The translations under genes and the position numbers were made by a program. From contig NZ_MDZA01000188.1 in NCBI RefSeq assembly GCF_001816125.1, positions 1 through 45,265 of the forward strand: a stretch of DNA of 45,265 bases, read 5' to 3'. Below the pieces are notes generated by a model. It was not told where the DNA came from, ran no database searches, and saw only the letters and a list, made by a program, of their open reading frames with translations. The stretch comes from Hymenobacter coccineus (GTDB taxonomy: Bacteria > Bacteroidota > Bacteroidia > Cytophagales > Hymenobacteraceae). Position 1 is the first letter of the stretch. Each line of letters opens with the position of its first letter. Below, in pieces: positions 35,212 through 43,841 of the stretch.

Positions 35212-36237
35212 ATGCCCGACCACCTCCGCTCTTTCGTCACCAAGCTCTGCGCACTGCCGCCGCGTGCCACTGCCCTTCCACCACAGCCTTTGAACGTTCC
35301 GGCGCTCTACAGCGTGTTATTCAACCGCGAACTAGAGGCTCAAACCGGGGCCGTCGTCTACAAACAAGCTAGCCAGTTGGCGGCGCAGTACCATAAAGCA
35401 GTACAGGCGTGTCGGCAACAAGACTTGGCCGGGGCATTAGCGCATTTGCTAACCGTCGACGCTGCACTTACCGCCGCTGCGCGGGCCGGGCTACCGGCCG
35501 TCGCGACCGACTTCGTAACGCTGTTTCGTCTCTCGGCTTGGGGTAACTACTACTACAAGGCTAACAAAGCCGCACGGGCGGTGGAAATCTTGCGACAAGG
35601 GCTTGGCCTCAGCGCTGCCCTGGAACGGCAGGGTTACCCTGTTTTCATTTACCGCCGCATCGAACAACTGCAAAATATTGCAACTATCTACTTTCAGCAG
35701 CAGCAATACGACCTAGCCAATACGCTGATAAAAAACACGCTGAATTTTGTGCATTCGGGGCGGGTGGCAGGGCTGTTCATCGACGATTGGGATGCGGCGA
35801 CGTTTCGCAGCATGCGGCTCATTCAGGAGAGCACGCTTGACGAGGGCTTTGGCCGACTGGCCAAGCAGAACACGCAACTCATGGGGCACGCTACCTACGG
35901 TAATGCGTACTATTGCCAAACTTTTTTCCAGGATCTACTCCAAACCCTGGAAACAGATACCTATAATCGCGCAGTGCTCTACAACTGGCTCTACGTCAAA
36001 GTCGCCTACCACGAGCAGGGACCGGATGCATTTTATGAGTACGCCCTGAGTTTCTTTTCCGATGCTAATATTGCCCCGCAGTACGATGGCCTCAAAGCCA
36101 ACCTGTTGGCTCAGGCCGTCTGGGAGGTTAAACAGCACGCCCCCCGGGACAGGCAGGAATTGATGGATGCCATTCGGCATTTCTCGCTTACCAACCTGTT
36201 AGAGCCGGGTGGCCAACCCTTGAAATTAGCGGCGTAA
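35212..36237 (+). CDS. Unrecognised cluster-specific helical protein
   Basis: A 341-aa protein starting MPDHLRSFVTKLCALPPRAT; a GTG 14 codons earlier, overlapping the exporter stop, is also possible. There is no signal peptide or membrane helix. It is rich in Ala, Leu, Gln and Tyr, with TPR-like helical pairs: YHKAVQACRQQDLAGALAHL, GNYYYKANKAARAVEILRQG, NIATIYFQQQQYDLANTLIK. It also has FFQDLLQTLETDTYNRAVLY and a Trp/Tyr-rich block (NWLYVKVAYHEQGPDAFYEY). No family is recognised. It lies between the exporter and LanB2 in the same direction, so a cytosolic scaffold, leader-binding or immunity role is possible. Helical-repeat assignment is from pattern only. Confidence 0.75.
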   Translation: MPDHLRSFVTKLCALPPRATALPPQPLNVPALYSVLFNRELEAQTGAVVYKQASQLAAQYHKAVQACRQQDLAGALAHLLTVDAALTAAARAGLPAVATDFVTLFRLSAWGNYYYKANKAARAVEILRQGLGLSAALERQGYPVFIYRRIEQLQNIATIYFQQQQYDLANTLIKNTLNFVHSGRVAGLFIDDWDAATFRSMRLIQESTLDEGFGRLAKQNTQLMGHATYGNAYYCQTFFQDLLQTLETDTYNRAVLYNWLYVKVAYHEQGPDAFYEYALSFFSDANIAPQYDGLKANLLAQAVWEVKQHAPRDRQELMDAIRHFSLTNLLEPGGQPLKLAA

Positions 36238-36322
36238 CAGCACTCAACGCCTAGCGAAGCCGGGCGGATTTGGCAGTATTTTGTTGCAGTAGCTGCGGTT
36301 GCCCTTAACTTGGTGACCGGCT

Positions 36323-39300
36323 ATGCTCAAGGAACTCTACGATTTTACGCCGCAATTGATTCTGCGCACACCGGCGCAGCCCTTCACGCTGGCCATTGAC
36401 GAGTCCGCCATCTGGGCCGCCTTGCACGAGGGGGAGTTTATGGAAGCGATTTACCTCGCTTCGCCTGTTTTGTACGAAGAGTGTGAAAAATGGCGCCGGG
36501 GCGAGTTAACGAACGCCCGGAAACTGACGCGATTGCAAAGAACGCTCGCCCGGTACTACGCCCGCCGGAGCAGCCGGAGCACGCCGTTTGGCCTTTTTGC
36601 GGGTTGCTCACTCATCGAATGGGGCACGACGAGTCGCATCCGGCTTGCCCCTAATAATTCCGGTCGGCACACGCGCTTGGATATGCATTACCTGTGCGCA
36701 CTGGGGCAGCAGCTGGCTGGAACCGACGACGTAAGGGCCCGGCTGCGTTACTACCCCAATACGAGCCTGTACCGACGTGGCAAAGAACTGCGTTACGTTG
36801 AGCACCAGTACAACGGCGGCGAGTGCCTCCACCAACTCAGTGCAATAGAAGCCTCCGCACCCGTGCTGCACGCGGTGGTCGCTGCTGCTCAAGGCCCTAC
36901 GGGGTATGAATTGGTGGAAGGCCTACTTGACGACGAGTGCGAGCGGGAAGATGCCACTGCCTTTGTGCAGGAACTCTTACGGGCGCAGGTATTGGTGAGC
37001 GAGTTGGCGCCAACAGTAACGGGTCCCGAATATTTTTTCCATTTGCAAGCCGTCTTGACGCGTTTATTGGGCAATGAGCCGAACTCACCGGGCCGCGCCG
37101 TTACCCAGCGGCTCGCAGCGGTAGGGCAGCAATTGCAGGACCTGGATCAACGGCGCGTCAACACTGCAACCGACTACGAACGCATCGTGGCGACCCTAAC
37201 GCCGCTGGGCGTGCCTATTGAACCGGGCAAGCTTTTCCAAACCGATGCAACGCACGGACTTGCCGGGGCCGCGACGCTGGACGTGGCCTTGCAGGCAACG
37301 CTGCTAGAAGCGGTGGAAGTATTGACCTACTTGGCTCCCTTGTCCCAGAATTCTCGATTAGAGGAATTTATTCGCCGTTTCGAAGCTCGTTACGAAGGAC
37401 GAGAGGTGCCGCTACTTGAGGCCCTGGACACGGAAAGTGGCTTGGCGTACGCGACGGAGGGCGTTAGCCGCTACTCTGCCCTCGTTCACGATCTGGTATT
37501 GCCCGAGCGCGCGCTCCCCACTGCGCTTCCTCCAATCCATCCGGATACGGAGCAGTTGTTACGCCGCAAGCTGAGCGAAGCCGAGCGAAGCCGGGGATAC
37601 AACGTGACCCTTACCCTGGCTGAACTCCAAGCGCAGCGGGGGCCAGCCGCTGGTCACCCCCTAGCTCCCTCCATTGGGATACTGTTTCGTCCACTAGATG
37701 CCACACGGGTGATAGTAGAAAGCGCCAGCGGCTCCAGCGCCGTCAACTTGCTGGGCCGGTTTGCGCACGCTGAGCCCAATATTGATGCGCTCATCCAGCG
37801 GGTCACCCAGCGCGAGCAGGCCTGCAATCCAGAGGTAGCTTTCGCGGAAGTCTGTCACTTGCCAGTAAACCGCATCGGCAACTTACTTCAGCGGCCCCAT
37901 TTTCGGGCCTTGGAGATTCCGTACCTGGCCCAATCTGCCCTGCCGGCCTCGGGGCAAGTGCGGGTGCAAGAACTAACGTTGACTGTTCGGAACGGACAAG
38001 TGGTGCTGCGGGAGCGCAATACCAATCAACGCATTATTCCCCGGCTCAGCACTGCCCATAATTTCAGTGGGGCCAACGCATTGCCCGTGTACCAATTTTT
38101 GTGTGACCTGCAGACGCAGGGCTTGCAGACCGATTTGGGCTTTACTTGGCGCAGCGTGGCCCCGGCCGCCAAGTTTTGGCCTCGCCTTACCTGCGGGCTG
38201 GCCGTGCTGGCGGTTGCCAGTTGGCAGTTCAATGCCGCCGACTTGCAAGCGCTGGTGGAGTCTTCCTCCGCCGACTTTGCTCAGCGATGGGCCGCCTTCC
38301 GGGGGCAGTGGCAACTGCCACGCTTTTTCACTTTGGCGGAAGGCGACAACGAGTTGTTTGTCGATGCCGACAATGCGCTGCTCTGCCGCGTGTGGCTCGA
38401 TGCAATCCGACAACTCTCCATCGTTTTGTTAAAAGAGTTTTTATTCGACCCGCCTGCCAGTCCCGTGAGCGACGTTGCCGGCCGGCCTTACGTGCCGCAG
38501 TGCATCGCATTGCTAGTGCGCCAAGCTTCGTGCTACGCGGCGAGCGCTCCCGCAAGCGCTCCTGCGACCGCTCCAGTACCGGTAGCCGACGCCGGGGCCG
38601 TGCAACGGGAATTTGCCATCGGCTCGGAGTGGTTGTATTACAAGCTATACTGCGGACAGCTAACGGCGGATCGCGTGTTAATGGAAGCCATCCGGCCGCT
38701 GGCGGCTGCGTTGCGGAAGCAAGGCTTGATCGATAACTGGTTCTTTGTACGTTATGCAGATCCCGACAGCCACCTCCGCGTGCGTTGGCACTTGCCCATG
38801 CCCGAACGAGTGGGCGAAGTGATTTGCTTAGTGGCGGAATACTTGCAGCCGCTCAGCGGCGACGACGCTATCTGGAAAATACAAACCGATACGTATCGCC
38901 GCGAACTGGAACGCTACGGCGGAGTTGCTGTTCTATGCGCAGAAGCCTTGTTTGGGTACCAAAGCGAGGCCTTGCTTGCATACTTGGCTACTCCTGCCAC
39001 CGAAAAAGTCAGTTCCGAACCTTGGCTTTGGGGATTGGGAGCGATCGAAGACTTGTTGACGGCTTTCGGCTGTTCGCTGGCCCACAAGCTGGCCCTGCTG
39101 CAAACGTTAAAAGAAGCCTACGCGCAGGAATTTGGGATGACCAAAGAATTAAAACGGCAACTGGATGCCAAGTACCGCGCCGCACGGACCGCTGTAGAGC
39201 AAGCCCTGCGGCCCCACAGTGCCCCCTTGGCCGCGCCTTTGGTGGCCGTTGCTCAACGCATCGCGCAGTTAGAAAAGCAAGGTCAACTAAAAATGCCAAA

Positions 39301-39436
39301 AACTGCTCTCTTGAGCAGCTACGTGCACATGCTCCTGAACCGATTGTTACCGGCCGATGCCCGCCTTCACGAATTAGTGCTCTACGACTTCTTGTTTCGC
39401 CATTACCAATCGCAGCAAGCGCGGTCACGACCGTGA
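36323..39436 (+). CDS. lanB: Lantibiotic dehydratase LanB2 (full length)
   Basis: A 1037-aa second class I dehydratase, starting MLKELYDFTPQLILRTPAQP. It shares all LanB1 landmarks: RRSSRSTPFGLFAGCS near 85, RRFEARYEGREVPLLEALDT ESGL near 355, HLPVNRIGNLLQRPHFRALE IPYL near 515, and from about 761 the elimination domain (FAIGSEWLYYKLYCG; WFFVRYADPDSHLRVRW; YRRELERYGG). The two enzymes are clearly diverged paralogs, so each may handle different residues, or one may serve the Cys-free peptide. A low-complexity Ala/Pro/Val hinge (about 743-758) separates the domains. Its stop is one base from the convergent LytTR regulator, with no room for a terminator. Confidence 0.93.
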   Translation: MLKELYDFTPQLILRTPAQPFTLAIDESAIWAALHEGEFMEAIYLASPVLYEECEKWRRGELTNARKLTRLQRTLARYYARRSSRSTPFGLFAGCSLIEWGTTSRIRLAPNNSGRHTRLDMHYLCALGQQLAGTDDVRARLRYYPNTSLYRRGKELRYVEHQYNGGECLHQLSAIEASAPVLHAVVAAAQGPTGYELVEGLLDDECEREDATAFVQELLRAQVLVSELAPTVTGPEYFFHLQAVLTRLLGNEPNSPGRAVTQRLAAVGQQLQDLDQRRVNTATDYERIVATLTPLGVPIEPGKLFQTDATHGLAGAATLDVALQATLLEAVEVLTYLAPLSQNSRLEEFIRRFEARYEGREVPLLEALDTESGLAYATEGVSRYSALVHDLVLPERALPTALPPIHPDTEQLLRRKLSEAERSRGYNVTLTLAELQAQRGPAAGHPLAPSIGILFRPLDATRVIVESASGSSAVNLLGRFAHAEPNIDALIQRVTQREQACNPEVAFAEVCHLPVNRIGNLLQRPHFRALEIPYLAQSALPASGQVRVQELTLTVRNGQVVLRERNTNQRIIPRLSTAHNFSGANALPVYQFLCDLQTQGLQTDLGFTWRSVAPAAKFWPRLTCGLAVLAVASWQFNAADLQALVESSSADFAQRWAAFRGQWQLPRFFTLAEGDNELFVDADNALLCRVWLDAIRQLSIVLLKEFLFDPPASPVSDVAGRPYVPQCIALLVRQASCYAASAPASAPATAPVPVADAGAVQREFAIGSEWLYYKLYCGQLTADRVLMEAIRPLAAALRKQGLIDNWFFVRYADPDSHLRVRWHLPMPERVGEVICLVAEYLQPLSGDDAIWKIQTDTYRRELERYGGVAVLCAEALFGYQSEALLAYLATPATEKVSSEPWLWGLGAIEDLLTAFGCSLAHKLALLQTLKEAYAQEFGMTKELKRQLDAKYRAARTAVEQALRPHSAPLAAPLVAVAQRIAQLEKQGQLKMPKTALLSSYVHMLLNRLLPADARLHELVLYDFLFRHYQSQQARSRP

Positions 39437-39437
39437 G

Positions 39438-40184
39438 TTACTTCTTGCTGCCCATAACTTTCTCTTGCAAGGCTTCAAAGAACGCGTTACGGTACGTATC
39501 ACCCAACGGTATACACGCTTTTACGCCCTTGGTTTTTATGCCCTTTAGCAGGATTTGATTGCCATCGACCGCCCGAATTTCATCGAGCGCCACCAGGTAC
39601 GATTTGTGTACGCGCATAAATTGCTTGGCGGGCAATCGGTTTTCCAAGTCTTTCATGTTGAGCAGGGTCACAATTTGTTCTTCACTGGTCTGGATCGACA
39701 CATAGTTTTTCATGCCCTCGACATAAATGATTTCATCGAAGTTGACCTTGATCATCTTGCCCTTACTCTCGGTCTTGACAAAAACATAATCGGCGGCCTT
39801 CTCCGCGGGCCGCCACTGCAACGACGGCTCGATGGACGTGTTAAGTGCCTTCTGAGCTGCTTTCAAGAAACGTTCAAAAGCGATGGGCTTAAGTAAGTAA
39901 TCCAACGCATTGAGTTCGAAGCTTTCAACGGCGAATTCGCTATAAGCTGTGGTGAGAACAATCCGAGTTTTCTCCGTAACGAGGCGCATTAGGTCCAGCC
40001 CTGATAGCTGTGGCATATGGATGTCCAGGAAAAGAAGATCGACAGGCTGGCTTTGTAAAATCCCAAGTGCTTCCAGCGGGTTAGTGGTTGTGCCAACCAG
40101 GGCTAGGAAAGGAGTTTTCTCAATAAACGTGCGGAGAATGTCGATGGCGCTTTGTTCGTCATCCACTACGAGACAAGTAATCAT
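39438..40184 (-). CDS. LytTR-family response regulator
   Basis: A 248-aa regulator. Receiver domain about 1-120: acidic pocket VVDDEQS (Asp8/Asp9), phospho-acceptor Asp54 (LLFLDIHMPQLSG), VLTTAYSEFAVESFELNALD YLLKPI with the conserved Lys. LytTR DNA-binding domain about 140-240: IIYVEGMKNYVSIQT, MRVHKSYLVALDEI, IPLGDTYRNAFFEAL. It pairs with the kinase starting 3 nt upstream. LytTR proteins bind paired direct repeats; likely targets are the cluster promoters upstream of 24158 or 41741, but no convincing pair was identified by eye. Convergent with LanB2. Confidence 0.92.
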   Translation of the reverse strand: MITCLVVDDEQSAIDILRTFIEKTPFLALVGTTTNPLEALGILQSQPVDLLFLDIHMPQLSGLDLMRLVTEKTRIVLTTAYSEFAVESFELNALDYLLKPIAFERFLKAAQKALNTSIEPSLQWRPAEKAADYVFVKTESKGKMIKVNFDEIIYVEGMKNYVSIQTSEEQIVTLLNMKDLENRLPAKQFMRVHKSYLVALDEIRAVDGNQILLKGIKTKGVKACIPLGDTYRNAFFEALQEKVMGSKK

Positions 40185-40187
40185 ATG

Positions 40188-41258
40188 CTAAAGCGCGATG
40201 TTTATAATACATGTATAATGGTTTGGTTCGTCGTTTGTTATGAGTTCGTAACGATCTTTGTATAACAACTCCAGGCGTTGCCGCGTGTTGGCTAAGCCGA
40301 TGCCCGTACTTTTTTCTTTAGGCCCGTGCCGCTTTTTGTTGTGGGTTTCAAACGTCAGACGATTTTGGACAACGGCCAAGCGAATAGTCAGGGGATGAGC
40401 AGGATCGGCCAACTCGCCGTGCTTAAAGCAGTTCTCGACGAAGGTGATTAGCACAAGCGGAATAATCATTAAAAATTGGACGTTACCCAGCACCTCAAAA
40501 TTAATTTGCAATTGATTATTAAAACGAAGCTGGTTAATGGCAATGTAATTGCGCAGGTGCTTTACCTCATGCGTTAGCATTACTTTACCGTTGTTGTCTT
40601 CATGTAACGCGTAGCGCATCGTTTCCGATAGTAGAAGAATGCCCCTAGCCGCGTTCTCGGAGTGTGGATACACTTGGGCATAAAGAAAATTGAGGGAATT
40701 AAAAAGAAAATGAGGGTTTATTTGGTTTTTTAAGAAGGCTAGGTTGGCCTCCATAAGGCTTTTCTCGGTCACACGCAGTTGTGCTTGCTGCCGCTCTTTC
40801 TGCTGTCCTACCAGGATGGCGTTGCGCGTAAACCAATACCCCATGCTCGCGAATTGAAAAAACATCCCGCGGTAGACCGCCAGTGCCCAAAACCGGCCGT
40901 AGGAATACGTGGAACCCGGCGTTGGAAACCCGAGCGCGGGGGCCAAATGTAAGTTGATCTCGCAACGCAACAAGCCGTAAACGGCCAAGAGTAGCAGCAC
41001 GGCAATGGCATAGCGCCAGACCCACCGGTGGGTCTGGGCGTAAAGCCGGGGTAGGACAAAATTGCTGTTAAAATAAAATAGTAATACGTTGAGTGAGTAG
41101 ACCGGGACAATGAACCAGAAGTTATAGTGCGTATTGTCTGTAAGAAGGATGACCACCTCTTCGTAGGTGAAGAAGCCGAGCCACGACAGCAAGTGAATCA
41201 GAAAAGGCTTTGATACGGGCCTTAGGACTGACTTTAACATTTGGGGAATATGTCGCAT
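40188..41258 (-). CDS. LytS-type sensor histidine kinase
   Basis: A 356-aa kinase from MRHIPQMLKSVL (ATG at 41256-41258). The frame is open to 41408, but the extra 50 residues are soluble and unlike the family, so the shorter form is preferred. Four membrane helices: LIHLLSWLGFFTYEEVVILL, FWFIVPVYSLNVLLFYF, YAIAVLLLLAVYGLL, and ALAVYRGMFFQFASMGYWF. A coiled-coil linker is followed by the His_kinase domain (FLKNQINPHFLFNSLNF with the phospho-His), N-box ITFVENCFKHG and G-box GIGLANTRQRL. No separate sensor domain, so the signal is sensed in or near the membrane; a secreted cluster peptide is one possibility (inferred). Co-transcribed with the LytTR regulator. Confidence 0.9.
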   Translation of the reverse strand: MRHIPQMLKSVLRPVSKPFLIHLLSWLGFFTYEEVVILLTDNTHYNFWFIVPVYSLNVLLFYFNSNFVLPRLYAQTHRWVWRYAIAVLLLLAVYGLLRCEINLHLAPALGFPTPGSTYSYGRFWALAVYRGMFFQFASMGYWFTRNAILVGQQKERQQAQLRVTEKSLMEANLAFLKNQINPHFLFNSLNFLYAQVYPHSENAARGILLLSETMRYALHEDNNGKVMLTHEVKHLRNYIAINQLRFNNQLQINFEVLGNVQFLMIIPLVLITFVENCFKHGELADPAHPLTIRLAVVQNRLTFETHNKKRHGPKEKSTGIGLANTRQRLELLYKDRYELITNDEPNHYTCIINIAL

Positions 41259-41408
41259 TCGGCTAAAGTAGTTGGGACGCACGTAAACGAGGCCCGTTGC
41301 CTCGCTGGCCTGGGTTTCGTGACCGGATAGTCTGAGATAATAATGGGGGATGAAAAGCCGCTTGGTCCCGGGCAATGGCGAGTTGGTGTAATACTTTTTG
41401 AGGGGCAA

Positions 41409-41740
41409 AGCGGGCCTGATAAGTTTGTTTTAGTCGACGCAGATAGCGAGACTTTTCAACCATCATCAAAAAGTGAGCACCCATGAAAAACATTGACTCG
41501 TCCACCAAATTCAAGGTCACCAGAACTATTATTACACGTTTTGTTGCCGTTAGCGGACGCAACAATTACGGTAGCACGTCCAGCCTTACCTCAACTTACG
41601 AGCGGCGTTGATTCGATTTATGCTGCTTATTTATGGCCAACGATATGCCCATTGGACTTATTCTTGGGTGATAGGTGATTTGACGACGAGGAAATGAATA
41701 ACGCAGTAATTATTATTAGTTAAACTTTTGGGTATTAATA
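41409..41740. promoter_or_regulatory. Divergent intergenic region, kinase / LanC-like 2
   Basis: About 330 bp between the kinase (minus) and LanC-like 2 (plus). The part next to 41741 is AT-rich (AGTAATTATTATTAGTTAAA CTTTTGGG) and likely holds the LanC-like 2 promoter; the left end may still belong to the kinase if its longer start is used. No gene is supported here. Confidence 0.4.
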
Positions 41741-42961
41741 ATGACTGCTGATCATTCTCCCTCTGCTGGTGGTAAGCCATTAGGACAAGAGGTGCGACCA
41801 CTGCTTACTGGCCTCAATCAAAGCTGGCAGCAAGTGCACCGCATCCTGGCCGGACTGAACTGGCGAACGTGCGCCCCGCCCGACTTACTGGGGTTGGCTG
41901 CTTACCATTACTGTGTGTACAAAGCCTTCGGGCAATCGTCAGCCGCCGTGGTGGCCCAACGCCTTTTTAAGCAAACTTTCGCTCAACTCGTTGGCCAACT
42001 TCTTCCCGCGCCGGCCATGCCAATGACGCGGGCTTGGTCAGCCGATCAGCTGGAACAGGCCTGCGCAGCTGCGTGGCTCGGGGCCCGTTTTACGGCCGCA
42101 GGCCTCAGTTCTGCCCCGGCTTTGCTGACCACCTTGGATCCGCTGCTGCAGCGGGAAGCATTGCGCCTGTGCTCGCAGCCGGAACCCGCCAGCCGGCGCA
42201 GTTTTTCCCGAATATTACGCTACTTTAGTTTGCGTCTGCCCGATGCTCGCAGTCACTTGGTGTCCCTGCTGGATCCGTCAAGAATGGCGGTTATTTTACC
42301 TGTTCCGACGCTATCAGCCGTGCCAGAACCACTGCAGTTGGGACTGGACGATGGCTTAGCTTCGGAACTGCTGCTGCTCATCGAACTCTACCAGGCCGGA
42401 CTACAAGATGACGTTATTGTGCGCCGCGTGCGGGAAGGGATCCAATATTTGCTCGCGCTCAGGCGTGATGTCGATTTCTTAGAGCAAAAATACTCCGTTT
42501 TTCCCTCCAGCGTACACCCCTATTTCCAAGAGGCAACCTACGGGGCCGCCTTGGGCTGGCCCAAAGGTGACCTCGGCCAAGTGCTGCTGCTCTACGAAGC
42601 GAACCGGCTGCTTGGAGACAACGAGTTGGCTAAAATTGCGGAGCTTATCGGGCTTAACACTCTGTTGCGGACTAGCCGGGAAGCCACTGATGTAATCGGT
42701 GCACAGTTTTATCAGGGTGCGGCCGGGGTAGCCCACTTGTACCGCCGGCTATACCAAGTAAGCGGGCAGGTGGCATATCGCGAGGGACAGTATTTTTGGC
42801 TTGACCGAACGCAAATTTGGTTGGACCAAGAACTGGCGAGCGGTTCCTATTCTTATGAACACCGCAAGGGCAACTTGTCGCACGGGCTAGTGGGCATCGG
42901 CTTGGTGTTGCTGTGCGAAGTGGCGGGAATGGAGTGGAATTGGGAAACCTCTTTACTCTGA
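41741..42961 (+). CDS. LanC-like protein 2, all zinc ligands replaced
   Basis: A 406-aa LanC-fold protein on its own transcript, divergent from the kinase. The barrel repeats are recognisable: QLGLDDGLASELLLL, ALGWPKGDLGQVLLL, QFYQGAAGVAHLYRRL, NLSHGLVGIGLVLL. At the sites that bind zinc and activate the thiol in true cyclases, His is Asp204 (GLDDG), Cys is Pro274 (WPKGD) and Cys-His is Tyr324-Gln325 (YQG). It is therefore a pseudo-cyclase that has diverged further than LanC-like 1. The N-terminal about 200 residues are also atypical. A scaffold or regulatory partner, an immunity protein, or a different chemistry are possible. Confidence 0.75.
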   Translation: MTADHSPSAGGKPLGQEVRPLLTGLNQSWQQVHRILAGLNWRTCAPPDLLGLAAYHYCVYKAFGQSSAAVVAQRLFKQTFAQLVGQLLPAPAMPMTRAWSADQLEQACAAAWLGARFTAAGLSSAPALLTTLDPLLQREALRLCSQPEPASRRSFSRILRYFSLRLPDARSHLVSLLDPSRMAVILPVPTLSAVPEPLQLGLDDGLASELLLLIELYQAGLQDDVIVRRVREGIQYLLALRRDVDFLEQKYSVFPSSVHPYFQEATYGAALGWPKGDLGQVLLLYEANRLLGDNELAKIAELIGLNTLLRTSREATDVIGAQFYQGAAGVAHLYRRLYQVSGQVAYREGQYFWLDRTQIWLDQELASGSYSYEHRKGNLSHGLVGIGLVLLCEVAGMEWNWETSLL

Positions 42962-42975
42962 GAATTTAGAATGAT

Positions 42976-43003
42976 GGCCTTGGTTAAAAATTTAGTACAA
43001 AAG
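42976..43003 (+). repeat. 28-bp dispersed repeat, copy 1
   Basis: GGCCTTGGTTAAAAATTTAG TACAAAAG. Similar copies lie at 44440-44467 (same orientation) and 44790-44816 (inverted). It starts 15 bp after the LanC-like 2 stop. Confidence 0.75.
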
Positions 43004-43276
43004 TACGAGTTATAACGGGCCTTTATTGGATGGTTTTACCGAGGGCGCTTCCAGCGCGTGGAGGCGATTTTTTTGGGCTTTTCTGGCTGACCCTTATTGG
43101 ACTACTTGTTAGTGAAGATTGCGCTGTCTAACGTATCGAGAATTATAAGACACGTTTCTTGGCTAGAACAGGTCTTCTTGACCGCTATTGCCCCCTTATA
43201 CTACGCCAGCCAAGTAGTAGGTCAAAAATGCGGGGCTGTCGTGGACCTCCCCCATTTGAACCGGACAAGACCCTTG
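43004..43276. other. No gene seen
   Basis: A spacer between LanC-like 2 and the convergent PIN toxin. The sequence GTTATAAC occurs near both ends (43009 and 43277), otherwise featureless. Confidence 0.4.
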
Positions 43277-43837
43277 TTATAACAGCGCTTGCAATCGGTC
43301 TGCGGTCGTAAGAAGCCCCGATGTGCGCAGGCTGCCGAGTACTTCCAACGCCGTTTTGGGCGGTTTCTTCAAGTAGGCTACTTGTTGCCGAAAAGCTTCT
43401 AAGGCTTGGGTTGGGTAGTGGTCCAGTAATTGGCTAATAAACGCATCTGGGTGCTGCCGCTCGATGCCCAGCGTGGCTAAGTAAGGCGCCGGGAAATCCT
43501 TTAAGTTGGCCGTGACAATCACCCGGGCCTGACTCCGCAACGCGGCAGCCAACACGTGCCGGTCATTCGCATCTGGCAGGGTGAGGGTGGGAATCAGCGC
43601 TTTATAAGCCGTGACTTGCGCGTCGGGAAAGGCCTGCTCCATCAAGGCGATGGTGCGCTGCAATTGCGCCGCCGTTAAATCGGGCCGGTTCACCAGCAGG
43701 TTTCGACTCCATTCTTCCTGGATTTGAGGCGTCCATTTGGGCTGGTATAAGTCGGCGGCGGCGAGTTGGAGCAGCAGGTCCCGCAGGGGTACCGGATACA
43801 ACACACAGGCATCTAGGAGGGCAATGGAAGCAGCCAC
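43277..43837 (-). CDS. PIN-domain toxin (VapC-like)
   Basis: A 186-aa PIN ribonuclease. The start is a GTG at 43835-43837 giving MAASIALLDACVLYPVPLRD, four bases after the antitoxin stop; the longer frame upstream is just the antitoxin gene in another frame. Acidic residues typical of PIN: Asp9 (LLDACVLYP), Glu near 40 (IQEEWSRNLL), Asp near 99 (LPDANDRHVLAAA) and Asp near 122 (ANLKDFP). It belongs to the longer group of PIN proteins paired with excisionase-like antitoxins, which probably cleave RNA when unopposed. Convergent with LanC-like 2. Confidence 0.8.
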   Translation of the reverse strand: MAASIALLDACVLYPVPLRDLLLQLAAADLYQPKWTPQIQEEWSRNLLVNRPDLTAAQLQRTIALMEQAFPDAQVTAYKALIPTLTLPDANDRHVLAAALRSQARVIVTANLKDFPAPYLATLGIERQHPDAFISQLLDHYPTQALEAFRQQVAYLKKPPKTALEVLGSLRTSGLLTTADRLQALL

Positions 43838-43841
43838 GCGA

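Noticed and set aside
41259..41408. 50-residue N-terminal extension of the histidine kinase
   Set aside because: It precedes the first membrane helix with sequence unlike LytS-type kinases; the ATG at 41258 is the better start, though not proven.
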